From NCBI GenBank assembly GCA_964647255.1, contig CAZYGI010000002.1, positions 1-64,000 on the forward strand: a stretch of 64,000 bases of DNA, written 5' to 3'. Positions 16,003 through 23,172 of this stretch are shown here, piece by piece (positions within the stretch are counted from its first letter, which is position 1; each line of letters starts with the position of its first letter). Under the pieces are notes generated by a model that saw only the letters and a program-made list of their open reading frames with translations, did not search any database and was not told where the DNA came from. The translations under genes and the position numbers were made by a program. Origin of the DNA: CAWJEL01 sp964647255. Lineage in GTDB: Bacteria; Chloroflexota; Anaerolineae; CG2-30-64-16.

Positions 16003-17349
16003 CTATCGAACTTCCAACGGCTCGCGCACGAACTCCAGATCGGCGAAGCGGGTCAGCTCCTTCTGGAAGTAGAGCGGCACGGTGTCGGTGGGGCCGTTGC
16101 GGTGCTTCGCCACGATCACGTCCGCGATGTTCTTGCGCTCGCTGTTTTCCTTGGCCATATCTTCACGGTAGATGAACATGACCACGTCCGCGTCCTGCTC
16201 GATGGCGCCGGATTCGCGCAGGTCGGAGAGCTGCGGCTTGTGATCCGTGCGCTGCTCCACCGCGCGGGAGAGCTGCGAGAGGGCGATCAGCGGCGCCTCG
16301 AGCTCGCGCGCCAGGCTCTTGAGCGACCGAGAGATGTAGCTGATTTCCTGGACGCGGTTTTCGCTGCGCGTGTCCCCGCGCATGAGCTGGAGGTAGTCCA
16401 CCACCACCAGATCCAGCCCGTGCTCGGCCTGGAGGCGGCGAGCTTTGGTGCGCAGCTCGATGGCCGACATCGCGGGTGTGTCGTCAATGTACAGCATCGT
16501 CTCCGACAGCTCGGCCGCAGCGCGCATCAGCATATCCCACTCGTCTTCTTTGATCTCGCCCATGCGCAGCCGCTGCTGATCAATGCCGGTCTCCATCGAG
16601 AGGAGGCGTTGCACGATCTGCTCCGCGCTCATTTCCAGGCTGAAAAACCCGATGACCTTGCGGAACCGCCGCGCGGCATTGAGCGCGAAGTTGAGCGCCA
16701 GGCTGGTTTTGCCCACGCTTGGCCGCGCAGCCAGGATGACCAAATCCGACCGCTGGAAGCCGCCCAACAGCTTGTCCAGCTTGGTGAAGCCGGTGGGCAC
16801 GCCCAGCACATCCCCCTGGTGGCGGTGGAGGAAGTCAATCCGATCCACCACGTTATGCATGATCTTGCTGACGGGGGTCAGGTCGCGGCGGACGCGGCGC
16901 TCGGAGACGCCGAAGATGAGCTGCTCGGCGCGATCCACGGTCTCGTCCACATCGTCGGAGTCCTCATAGGCGAGCGCAGCGATCTGCCCGGCCGCGCCGA
17001 TGAGCCGGCGCAGGACGGCCGTCCGCTCGACGATGTGGCCGTAGTGCTCGACGTAGACCGCGGACGGCACGCTGTTGATCAGCGCAGTGATGTAGGCCGC
17101 GCCGCCGACCTCTTGGAGGATGTTCCGGCGTTCCAGCTCGTCCACCAGCGTGACGAAGTCCGCCGGCTCGCGGCGCTCGTGCAGGTCGAGGATCGCCTGG
17201 TAGATCCAGCCGTTCTTTTCCCGGTAGAAGTCATCCGCCTCCAGGAACGAGGCGACCTTGATCACCGCATCGGGATCAATGAGGAGCGAGCCGAGGATGG
17301 CCTCCTCGGCTTCGGGATTGGCAGGAATGGTCTTGTCGAGCTGGTTCAT
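16003..17349 (-). CDS. dnaB: replicative DNA helicase DnaB
   Basis: A 448-residue hexameric helicase that unwinds DNA at the replication fork. The N-terminal domain (PANPEAEEAILGSLL) and RecA-like C-terminal domain are both present, with Walker A ARPSVGKTSLA near 210, Walker B VVVDYLQLM, and the DRRESG-like segment LSDLRESGAIEQDADVV. It has normal length and no intein. It is first in a minus-strand series with dnaD-like and dnaC-like genes. Confidence 0.97.
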   Translation of the reverse strand: MNQLDKTIPANPEAEEAILGSLLIDPDAVIKVASFLEADDFYREKNGWIYQAILDLHERREPADFVTLVDELERRNILQEVGGAAYITALINSVPSAVYVEHYGHIVERTAVLRRLIGAAGQIAALAYEDSDDVDETVDRAEQLIFGVSERRVRRDLTPVSKIMHNVVDRIDFLHRHQGDVLGVPTGFTKLDKLLGGFQRSDLVILAARPSVGKTSLALNFALNAARRFRKVIGFFSLEMSAEQIVQRLLSMETGIDQQRLRMGEIKEDEWDMLMRAAAELSETMLYIDDTPAMSAIELRTKARRLQAEHGLDLVVVDYLQLMRGDTRSENRVQEISYISRSLKSLARELEAPLIALSQLSRAVEQRTDHKPQLSDLRESGAIEQDADVVMFIYREDMAKENSERKNIADVIVAKHRNGPTDTVPLYFQKELTRFADLEFVREPLEVR

Positions 17350-17418
17350 AGGCTTACCCGGCGCAATGGCCGCGAAGATGATGAGGCCGGCTGCGGAAGC
17401 CGGCCACGGGAAGATGTG

Positions 17419-17934
17419 TCAGTCCAGCCCGCTCAGGTCCAGGCCTTCGAGGAAGTCCCGGAAGGCGTCGGGCACCTGGCTTCCCCCGGCTTCTTCCTCG
17501 ACGCCGGTAACGCCGGAGTCCAGATCGGGTTCGGGGGTGATCGCGGCCTGCGCCATCACGTCGGCATCCACGAAGACCGGCACTTCGGCGCGGACGGCCA
17601 GGGCGATTGCATCGCTGGGCCGTGAATCAATCGCTAGCCGTTTGCCGCCGACGTTCAAGGAGATCTCGGCGAAGAAGGTGTCGTTGCGCAGCTCGGTGAT
17701 CGCAACCTGCTCCACCTCGCCGCCCAGCTTTTCGATGGCCGACTTGAGCAAGTCATGGGTGAGCGGCCGGGCCACTTCAACATCTTGCAACTCGATGGTG
17801 ATGGCATCCGCCTCGAACGGCCCGATCCAAATCGGCAGATAACGCGTCGAATCTACGTCTTTGAGCACCACGATCCGGTGCTGCGACATCAGGCTGACGC
17901 GTACGCTATCAATGTTCACTCGCACCATCATCAT
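17419..17934 (-). CDS. bifunctional nuclease family protein (DUF151)
   Basis: A 171-residue DUF151/BFN-domain protein. The conserved core LPIWIGPFEADAI, followed by SRPSDAIALAVR, is clear. Some plant and bacterial relatives have nuclease activity; the bacterial role is poorly defined. The C-terminus ends in an acidic tail. Three consecutive ATG codons follow AGGAGG, so the true start is uncertain by two residues. It has its own promoter and lies upstream of dnaB on the same strand. Confidence 0.88.
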   Translation of the reverse strand: MMMVRVNIDSVRVSLMSQHRIVVLKDVDSTRYLPIWIGPFEADAITIELQDVEVARPLTHDLLKSAIEKLGGEVEQVAITELRNDTFFAEISLNVGGKRLAIDSRPSDAIALAVRAEVPVFVDADVMAQAAITPEPDLDSGVTGVEEEAGGSQVPDAFRDFLEGLDLSGLD

Positions 17935-17990
17935 GCGCCTCCTATGCTGGGGGCCGGGAGATCAGTCTCGCATCGGCCGCCGACGATCGG

Positions 17991-18019
17991 ATTATAACAC
18001 ACGCGGCAGGCAAGACCAA
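17991..18019 (-). promoter_or_regulatory. promoter of the DUF151 gene
   Basis: On the minus strand TTGGTC and TATAAT are separated by 17 bp, about 55 nt upstream of the ATG. Confidence 0.7.
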
Positions 18020-18068
18020 TAAGGTGCGGGCGAACACAGGAATTCGGCAGGCAGTCCAGGGTCCAGCG

Positions 18069-18728
18069 TCAATCGTCCGCCACGCGATCCAGGCAGGCCG
18101 TGAGCCACGCCGCATCCGGGTGGATGCCGTAGCCTTCGACCATCAGTGAGCGGCAGAGGCGCCGGCGAATTTTCCGGCTCATGACGCCATCCCACGCCAA
18201 CCCGGGGATCAACATGATCTCCCAGTCGGGCATCTCGGGCGGCGCCCAGGGCGGCCGCGGGACGAGCACGCCGATCAGCCGCGCGCCATGCCGCCGGTAG
18301 AACGCGATGCGTTTCCGCCGCTGTTCCCGGTCAGCGTCCGCGGGAGGGCCTTCGATCTGTTCGGCTTCCAGCAGCAGGCCGAGACAGCCGGGCCGGCCGG
18401 CCGCCTGTGCCGTGATCTCGCCCAGCGGCAGGACTGCGGCGAGCAGCGCGGAGCCGATGCCAGCGCCGCGCCGGCCCGGGGCCACCGCGAGATAGTGCAG
18501 GTACCAGACGTTGCCGGCGGGCAGATATTCGGCGATCGCCAGGGCGACCGGCGCGCCCTGGTCCAGCAAAGCCAGGGCGCGGTAGCGCGAGGCGCCGTCA
18601 CCGGCCGCGGCTAAGCCGGCAACCTGGCTTACCGGCCACTCCCAGGGCGCCTCGAACGCCTCCCGGTAGATCGCCAGGACGAGGTCGAGTTGCTGCGAGG
18701 TCAGTTCGGAGAATTCGACTAGACGCAA
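18069..18728 (-). CDS. GNAT-family N-acetyltransferase
   Basis: A 219-residue GNAT protein. The acetyl-CoA-binding signature is VAPGRRGAGIGSALL (about residues 83-97), preceded by the WYLHYLAV strand. The substrate is unknown. A TTG start is used, with AAGAGA upstream, and it lies behind ssb on the same strand. A strong hairpin without a U-tract (18746-18776) separates the two genes, so it may be only partly co-transcribed with ssb. Confidence 0.8.
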   Translation of the reverse strand: MRLVEFSELTSQQLDLVLAIYREAFEAPWEWPVSQVAGLAAAGDGASRYRALALLDQGAPVALAIAEYLPAGNVWYLHYLAVAPGRRGAGIGSALLAAVLPLGEITAQAAGRPGCLGLLLEAEQIEGPPADADREQRRKRIAFYRRHGARLIGVLVPRPPWAPPEMPDWEIMLIPGLAWDGVMSRKIRRRLCRSLMVEGYGIHPDAAWLTACLDRVADD

Positions 18729-18745
18729 AGCGTATCTCTTTGGGT

Positions 18746-18776
18746 CGCGGGAACCGACACGGAGCCGGTTCCCGCG
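18746..18776 (-). terminator. hairpin between ssb and the GNAT gene
   Basis: A perfect 11-bp stem (CGCGGGAACCG / CGGTTCCCGCG) with a 9-nt loop. There is no T-run on either side, so termination would be weak or of another kind. Confidence 0.45.
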
Positions 18777-18788
18777 AGATCGGGACAG

Positions 18789-19151
18789 CTACTCGCTCTC
18801 GGCGCCTTCCGGTTCGTCGGGTTTGCGGTCCAAGAATTCGACGCCGCGGGCGATGATTTTGGTCATGTATTGCGTTTCGCCCTTGTCATCTTCCCAGCGG
18901 TCCGTGTGCAGGCGACCCTCGATATAGACCAGCCTGCCTTTTTTTAGATGCTGCTGGCATACTTCCCCCAGCTTGCCCCACGCTTCGACGTTGAACCAGT
19001 CGGTTTCCTCCTGGCGTTGGCCTTCTGCGTTGGTCCAGTTGCGGTTTACGGCGACGGAGAAGTGGGTGGACGGGGTGCCCTTGGGCGTGTAGCGCATTTC
19101 CGGGTCACGCCCCAGACGACCGATGAGCTGAACGCGGTTGAGCGATGCCAT
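18789..19151 (-). CDS. ssb: single-stranded DNA-binding protein
   Basis: A 120-residue SSB with one OB fold (LNRVQLIGRLGRDPEMRY; TDWFNVEAWGKLGEVC; YIEGRLHTDRWEDD). It is shorter than the enterobacterial protein because the linker is minimal, but it keeps an acidic C-terminal tail (PDEPEGAESE). The usual DDDIPF-type tip is absent. The ATG at 19151 follows AAGGAGG and has a near-consensus promoter 120 bp upstream. Confidence 0.95.
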   Translation of the reverse strand: MASLNRVQLIGRLGRDPEMRYTPKGTPSTHFSVAVNRNWTNAEGQRQEETDWFNVEAWGKLGEVCQQHLKKGRLVYIEGRLHTDRWEDDKGETQYMTKIIARGVEFLDRKPDEPEGAESE

Positions 19152-19273
19152 GACGACCTCCTTGCAGGGATACCGTAAGAGGACCGCTGGGGGAAGGTCG
19201 GCCCGAGGACATTGCAGCAGCCGTGTCACCTCAAGCACGGCAAGCACGGATCGGGGGAATGTGCCTGGGCAGA

Positions 19274-19302
19274 ATTATGGCAGAAGCCGGATGCGGTGTC
19301 AA
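19274..19302 (-). promoter_or_regulatory. ssb promoter
   Basis: On the minus strand TTGACA and CATAAT are separated by 17 bp. The -35 abuts the end of a long word tract. Confidence 0.8.
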
Positions 19303-19437
19303 ATCGGCGTTGGCACGTTCGCACGTTGACAGGTTGGCACGTTGGAACGTTGGCAGGTTGGAACGTGCTAACGTGTAAACGTGTAAACGTGCGAACGTGC
19401 AAACGTGCGAACCTGCGACCCCGTCAACGTTCGTCCG
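19303..19437. repeat. long mirrored word tract (GTTGGNACGT / AACGTGNA)
   Basis: About 135 bp of degenerate 8-10-nt words. Words near GTTGGCACGTTGGAACG on the left give way to the reverse type (GCAAACGTGCGAACGT) on the right. It fills the space between the M14 peptidase stop codon and the -35 box of ssb. Confidence 0.9.
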
Positions 19438-21126
19438 TCACCCTGCGGCCAGCGCGATCGTCCGCCGGATCATTCCGCCGCGCTCGGCGACGGCTGTCAG
19501 CGTCAGCGCACCGCCCTCCGGCGCGCGGATCAGCCACTCGGCTACCCCGCGGTTGTCAGTGGGCGAGTCACCGAAGGAGACCTCCAGCTTGTTGGAGCGG
19601 CCCTCCAACTGGCCAATCTCCTGCTTGAGCTTGCCGCCCAGCAGGGTCGCGCCCTCCGGCAGCGTCACTTCCAGGCGCAGAGGACGAACCGCCTTCATCT
19701 TCTTCGCCTGAGCCGAGCCGTAGGTGGGCAGGAAGCCGGTGTTCTCGACCACGGCCAGCAGGTGGTACGCGCCCGCGCCAACCGGCGTCAGTTTGACCTC
19801 GCGCCAGGCAAGGCGCGGAGCCAGGCTCGCGAACGACAGCGCGAAATCGGCGTGCGGTGCGATCTCGGCCTCGAGCAGCGCGTGCGGCGGGTTGCGCCAG
19901 GTGTAGAGGTTGTCCCAGCCGCCCAGCTCCACTTTGCCGAGCTGCGGGTGGTCGAATGCATACCAGGGCACCAGACCGGCCGGTGCGTGTTCATCCGCGT
20001 AAGCTACGATCTTGTAGTCGTCCTCGACCGGGTGCACCCGGAACCAATCCATGAACTTTTTTTCTTTGCTCTTCTCCGCCACGCCGGCCGCGGTCGCCAG
20101 ATCCCACATCTCCACGGTGAACGCGAAGATGCCCTTGTGCTCAAAGAGCCAGTCGTCGAAGACGCCGGTGATCACTTCCTTCGGGTGGTAGCGGAAGTGG
20201 TGGTAGACCGACACGCACGGGTAGCCGGTGAGCGCGGCGCCCCGCTCGCCGATGGCCTCATACACCCAGAGGTCGTCGGTGTCCATCTCGCTGTCGGCCT
20301 TGGTGCCGAAGGGGCGCAGGATGGCGCGGCTGTAGGTGTGGAAGGTGAGCGCGCCGAAGACGTTCGGATGCGCGGCCATGAATTCGATCACCGCGCGAAT
20401 CTCCGGCTCCGAGCCGGGGAAGTCGCCCGCGCCGTGCTGCTCCCCCTCGGGTCGCCACGCGCCGGGGAAGTTGCGGTTGAAGTCGAGCCCCTGCAGCGGC
20501 GGCGCCGGAACGATCCTGTGGCCGTCGTAGTTCTCGATCCGCCCTTCGGAGAACATCCGGTAGTACGTCCCGCCCTCCTCGTCCGGCGCACGTTTGATCA
20601 TCAACCGCGGGTCGCGGTCGGAAACCTTCCAGTCGCCGGTCGGGTCGGCGATGCGCATCTGCAGGATGCGGCCGTCGCCGTCGAGATCCTCCTCGTGCAG
20701 ACCGTCGCGTTTCTCCGCCAGCGGATAGGGCCGCGTCCCGGAGCGGATGAAGCGCGGCTTCTCGGCCAGCGCCCACTCCGCGCCGTCGGGGTTGAGCCGG
20801 GGCACCACGTAGATCGCGGCCTCGTCCAGCACGCGCGTGATCTTCGGATCGGCGCCGTAGCCTTCCGCCATCTTCTTGACGAAGTACAGCGCGGCCATCG
20901 AGGCGGTCAGCTCCGTGGCGTGGATGTTGGCGTCCACCCAGAACGCGGGCTTCTCGGTGTCCGGCCCGGTCGCAGTGTTGGTCAGCACCACCAGCGGGAT
21001 GTCGCGGCCCTCGTAGCTTTTGCCCAGCGCCCGCACCTGCATGATCTGTGGGTGCCCCTCGGCCAGCCACGCTAGGCGTTCGGTCAGTTGGGCGTAGGTG
21101 TAGTAGGTGTCGAAGGTGATGTCCAT
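19438..21126 (-). CDS. M14-family zinc carboxypeptidase
   Basis: About 562 residues. The N-terminal peptidase_M14 domain has the zinc ligands His-x-x-Glu in NIHATEL (about 66-69), a second His in TFHTYS (about 262), and the catalytic Glu in FTVEMWD (about 337). The C-terminal third is a beta-rich accessory domain. The family removes C-terminal residues from peptides. No signal peptide is visible from the chosen ATG (21126), so it may be cytoplasmic. An open frame extends upstream through repeats and is rejected as coding. Confidence 0.85.
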   Translation of the reverse strand: MDITFDTYYTYAQLTERLAWLAEGHPQIMQVRALGKSYEGRDIPLVVLTNTATGPDTEKPAFWVDANIHATELTASMAALYFVKKMAEGYGADPKITRVLDEAAIYVVPRLNPDGAEWALAEKPRFIRSGTRPYPLAEKRDGLHEEDLDGDGRILQMRIADPTGDWKVSDRDPRLMIKRAPDEEGGTYYRMFSEGRIENYDGHRIVPAPPLQGLDFNRNFPGAWRPEGEQHGAGDFPGSEPEIRAVIEFMAAHPNVFGALTFHTYSRAILRPFGTKADSEMDTDDLWVYEAIGERGAALTGYPCVSVYHHFRYHPKEVITGVFDDWLFEHKGIFAFTVEMWDLATAAGVAEKSKEKKFMDWFRVHPVEDDYKIVAYADEHAPAGLVPWYAFDHPQLGKVELGGWDNLYTWRNPPHALLEAEIAPHADFALSFASLAPRLAWREVKLTPVGAGAYHLLAVVENTGFLPTYGSAQAKKMKAVRPLRLEVTLPEGATLLGGKLKQEIGQLEGRSNKLEVSFGDSPTDNRGVAEWLIRAPEGGALTLTAVAERGGMIRRTIALAAG

Positions 21127-21135
21127 GCTTCTCCC

Positions 21136-21167
21136 GGTAGATTGGTAAACTGGTAAGTTGGTAGACA
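21136..21167. repeat. periodic word tract (TTGGTAAAC type)
   Basis: Three to four copies of a 10-nt word close to TTGGTAAACT lie just upstream of the M14 gene start. Confidence 0.6.
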
Positions 21168-21178
21168 AGGCTCGGGGC

Positions 21179-21200
21179 GTAGTAACGACTTCAGTCGTTC
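21179..21200. repeat. dispersed palindromic repeat, copy 1
   Basis: Begins GTAGTAACGACTTCAGTC. It is nearly palindromic at AACGACT-TC-AGTCGTT. A second copy with one difference lies at 31065-31086. Confidence 0.75.
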
Positions 21201-21252
21201 CGCTCCGCGGAGTGAGTATCCTCAGATGCAAACGTCGTGAACGCATCCTTTC

Positions 21253-21285
21253 ACATGCCAGGCACTTGCGAAGTGCCTGGCATGT
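21253..21285. repeat. REP-like hairpin (GCCAGGCACTT) after sbcD
   Basis: A perfect 15-bp stem, ACATGCCAGGCACTT with loop GCG. It overlaps the sbcD stop codon. The same core is found in the terminator at 48124-48157. Confidence 0.85.
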
Positions 21286-22544
21286 CACACGATCCCACCA
21301 TCCACCGCCCGGATCAGCGCCTCGCCGTGCTGCTGCAACAGCTTCGCGCGCTCCTCCGGCACCTCTTTCACCTCGAGATAGCGTTGAAGCAGTTGCGCGG
21401 ATGTCAGCTCCTCCACGGGAACATCCCCGACGCGAGGCGGTCGGATCGTCCGCTCAACCTCCTTTTGCAGCGCGGCGACAAAGTACGCGCCTTCCAGCGC
21501 CCGGACGATTTCCCGTTCGACCAGGGATGCTTCCTGCTCCTGGCGCAGCTTGACGGCCACGCGCACGACCGTCTCGGAAAGATCCCCGCGGCCCTGGAGC
21601 GCGGCCACGACGGCCGCGGTGGGGTCGGCGGCATCGCGCACGTCGGCCTTCACGGTGACAAACGGCCGCGCCTGGCGCCGGTAGCCGGGCACGAACTCCC
21701 ACGTCGTCGGCCCGTCGCCGATCTCGGCCACGACGAACCCTTTTGGCTCGCCCTCTTCGCCGAAGTCAATGCGCTCGATGCTGCCGCTGTAGATCACCGG
21801 GGGCGGGAAATCTCCGTTGAGCGACTGGTGTTTGTGGATGTGACCGAGGGCGACATAACGGAAGGCCGGGTCGGCCAGCACCGAGCGGGGGATCGCCGCG
21901 TCGCGGCCGATCATGATGTTCTGCTCGAAGCCGTGGCTGGCCTCGTTGACGCTGAAGTGGCCGACCAGGATTGCCGGGATCTCGGGCTGGGCGCGCACCT
22001 GCGTCGCCAACGCCCGGATGTTGTCAATCATCGCGGCTTGGAGCAGGCTGTCCAGCTCGTTGAGGCTCTTGCCCTGCACCTGCTCCCGGCTCAGCAGTGC
22101 GGTGCGCAGCGGGTAAGGGGCGGTGGCCACCTGGAGCGGCTGTCCGCGGCGGCAGATGACCTGGATCACCTCTTCCCGGTTGCCGACATAGACGTTTGGC
22201 ACTTCCAGCGTGCCGAAGATGTCAATGCTGGTGGCGCGCTTGGCGACCGCGGGCAGGTCGTGGTTGCCCACCAGCAGGATCACCGGGATGCCGGCGTCGG
22301 CGATGCGCTTGATGCGCCGTGCGAACTCGCGCTGGTGGGTGGGGTTCGGGTCGCGCGTCCGGTACGCGTCGCCCGCGAACACGAAGACGTCCACGCCCTG
22401 CTCGATCGCGTACTCGCCGATGTCGCTCAGCCGGCGCAGGAAATCCATGACGCGGCCGTTGATCCCGGTCGCCGGATCAATCCGCCCGTAGTTTTCCATG
22501 CCGATATGGATGTCGGCGGTGTGGAGGAGTTTGATGGGTTGCAT
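21285..22544 (-). CDS. sbcD: SbcD/Mre11-type nuclease
   Basis: A 419-residue calcineurin-like phosphoesterase. The dimetal motifs are in order: LLHTADIHIG (D, H), FAGDAY (D), LVGNHD (N, H), VGHFSVN (H) and ALGHIHKHQ (H-x-H). A C-terminal capping/DNA-binding region follows. The family resects DNA ends with an SbcC/Rad50 partner, which is not seen here. Location in a series with herA and nurA suggests it works with the HerA-NurA machine, as Mre11 does in archaea; this is an inference. It was probably directly next to herA before the GxxExxY cassette arrived. Confidence 0.88.
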   Translation of the reverse strand: MQPIKLLHTADIHIGMENYGRIDPATGINGRVMDFLRRLSDIGEYAIEQGVDVFVFAGDAYRTRDPNPTHQREFARRIKRIADAGIPVILLVGNHDLPAVAKRATSIDIFGTLEVPNVYVGNREEVIQVICRRGQPLQVATAPYPLRTALLSREQVQGKSLNELDSLLQAAMIDNIRALATQVRAQPEIPAILVGHFSVNEASHGFEQNIMIGRDAAIPRSVLADPAFRYVALGHIHKHQSLNGDFPPPVIYSGSIERIDFGEEGEPKGFVVAEIGDGPTTWEFVPGYRRQARPFVTVKADVRDAADPTAAVVAALQGRGDLSETVVRVAVKLRQEQEASLVEREIVRALEGAYFVAALQKEVERTIRPPRVGDVPVEELTSAQLLQRYLEVKEVPEERAKLLQQHGEALIRAVDGGIV

Positions 22545-22571
22545 ATATCTGCCTCATGGTCGACGGGGGTC

Positions 22572-22643
22572 GGACGCGGACGAGCGCGGACAGGCGCGGA
22601 TAGTCTGCGGGTTCTCCGCGTTCATCCGTGCTCGTCCGCGTCC
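22572..22643. repeat. mirrored word tract with first 31-bp direct repeat (GGACGCGGACGAGCGCGGA)
   Basis: 22572-22603 carries GGACGCGGACGAGCGCGGA-type words. 22613-22643 carries the opposite orientation and is the first copy of the 31-bp direct repeat. It contains the stop codon of the GxxExxY gene. Confidence 0.88.
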
Positions 22644-23056
22644 CTCCCAGGGATCCATGTTATGGAAGGCTTGTTAACATTGTCGTATGCTTTGCGATGG
22701 AAGTCCGGTCGCGGGCCGAAGTTGAGCAGCAACCCCACTTCATAGGGCGTGGCGCGCAGATAGTTGAGCAACTGCGCCTCTTCCGTATTGGTCAGACGCT
22801 GAATGGCCTTGAGCTCAACGATCACGACGCCTTCCACCAGCAGATCGGCGTAGTACTCGCCTACAATCGCACCGTCGTAGTAGACCTCGATCCTTGCCTG
22901 CTGTTCAACCTTCAACCCCATGTGGCGCAGTTCGAGTGCCAGCGCGTTCTCGTAGACCTTTTCAAGAAACCCGTAGCCTAACTTCGGGTATACCTTCTTG
23001 AAAAAAGCGTGGAGGATCTTGTCTGTCACGTCTCCGTGTCTGAGAACTTCGTTCAT
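22622..23056 (-). CDS. GxxExxY-family PD-(D/E)xK nuclease-like protein
   Basis: A 144-residue protein of the GxxExxY family. The signature is Gly29-x-x-Glu32-x-x-Tyr35 (GFLEKVY). Asp71 and Glu81-Leu-Lys83 fit the PD-(D/E)xK metal-site pattern, so a nuclease activity is likely but unproven. The ATG at 23056 has GGAGAG five bases upstream. The last seven or so codons and the stop lie inside one 31-bp repeat, and a matching repeat lies 529 bp away beyond the start. The gene sits between herA and sbcD, apparently as an inserted cassette. Confidence 0.82.
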   Translation of the reverse strand: MNEVLRHGDVTDKILHAFFKKVYPKLGYGFLEKVYENALALELRHMGLKVEQQARIEVYYDGAIVGEYYADLLVEGVVIVELKAIQRLTNTEEAQLLNYLRATPYEVGLLLNFGPRPDFHRKAYDNVNKPSITWIPGRDADEHG

Positions 23057-23141
23057 GTTGACTCTCCAAGCGACAATGTGATCAAGCAACCGGCGCGCAA
23101 TACCTTGCAAGAATGAATCTCGTTGGGATCACTTGGAAATC

Positions 23142-23172
23142 TCTCCGCGTTCATCCGCGCTCGTCCGCGTCC
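23142..23172. repeat. second 31-bp direct repeat flanking the GxxExxY gene
   Basis: Matches 22613-22643 at 30 of 31 positions and has the same orientation. Its last base is the first base of the herA stop codon. Confidence 0.9.

Noticed and set aside
15917..19437. CRISPR arrays suggested by periodic repeats
   Set aside because: The words are 7-10 nt, degenerate and without unique spacers of constant length; no cas gene is present.
21240..21288. Extended N-terminus of the M14 peptidase
   Set aside because: The open frame there is encoded by a REP hairpin and word repeats and has no peptidase character; the ATG at 21126 begins at the family-like sequence.
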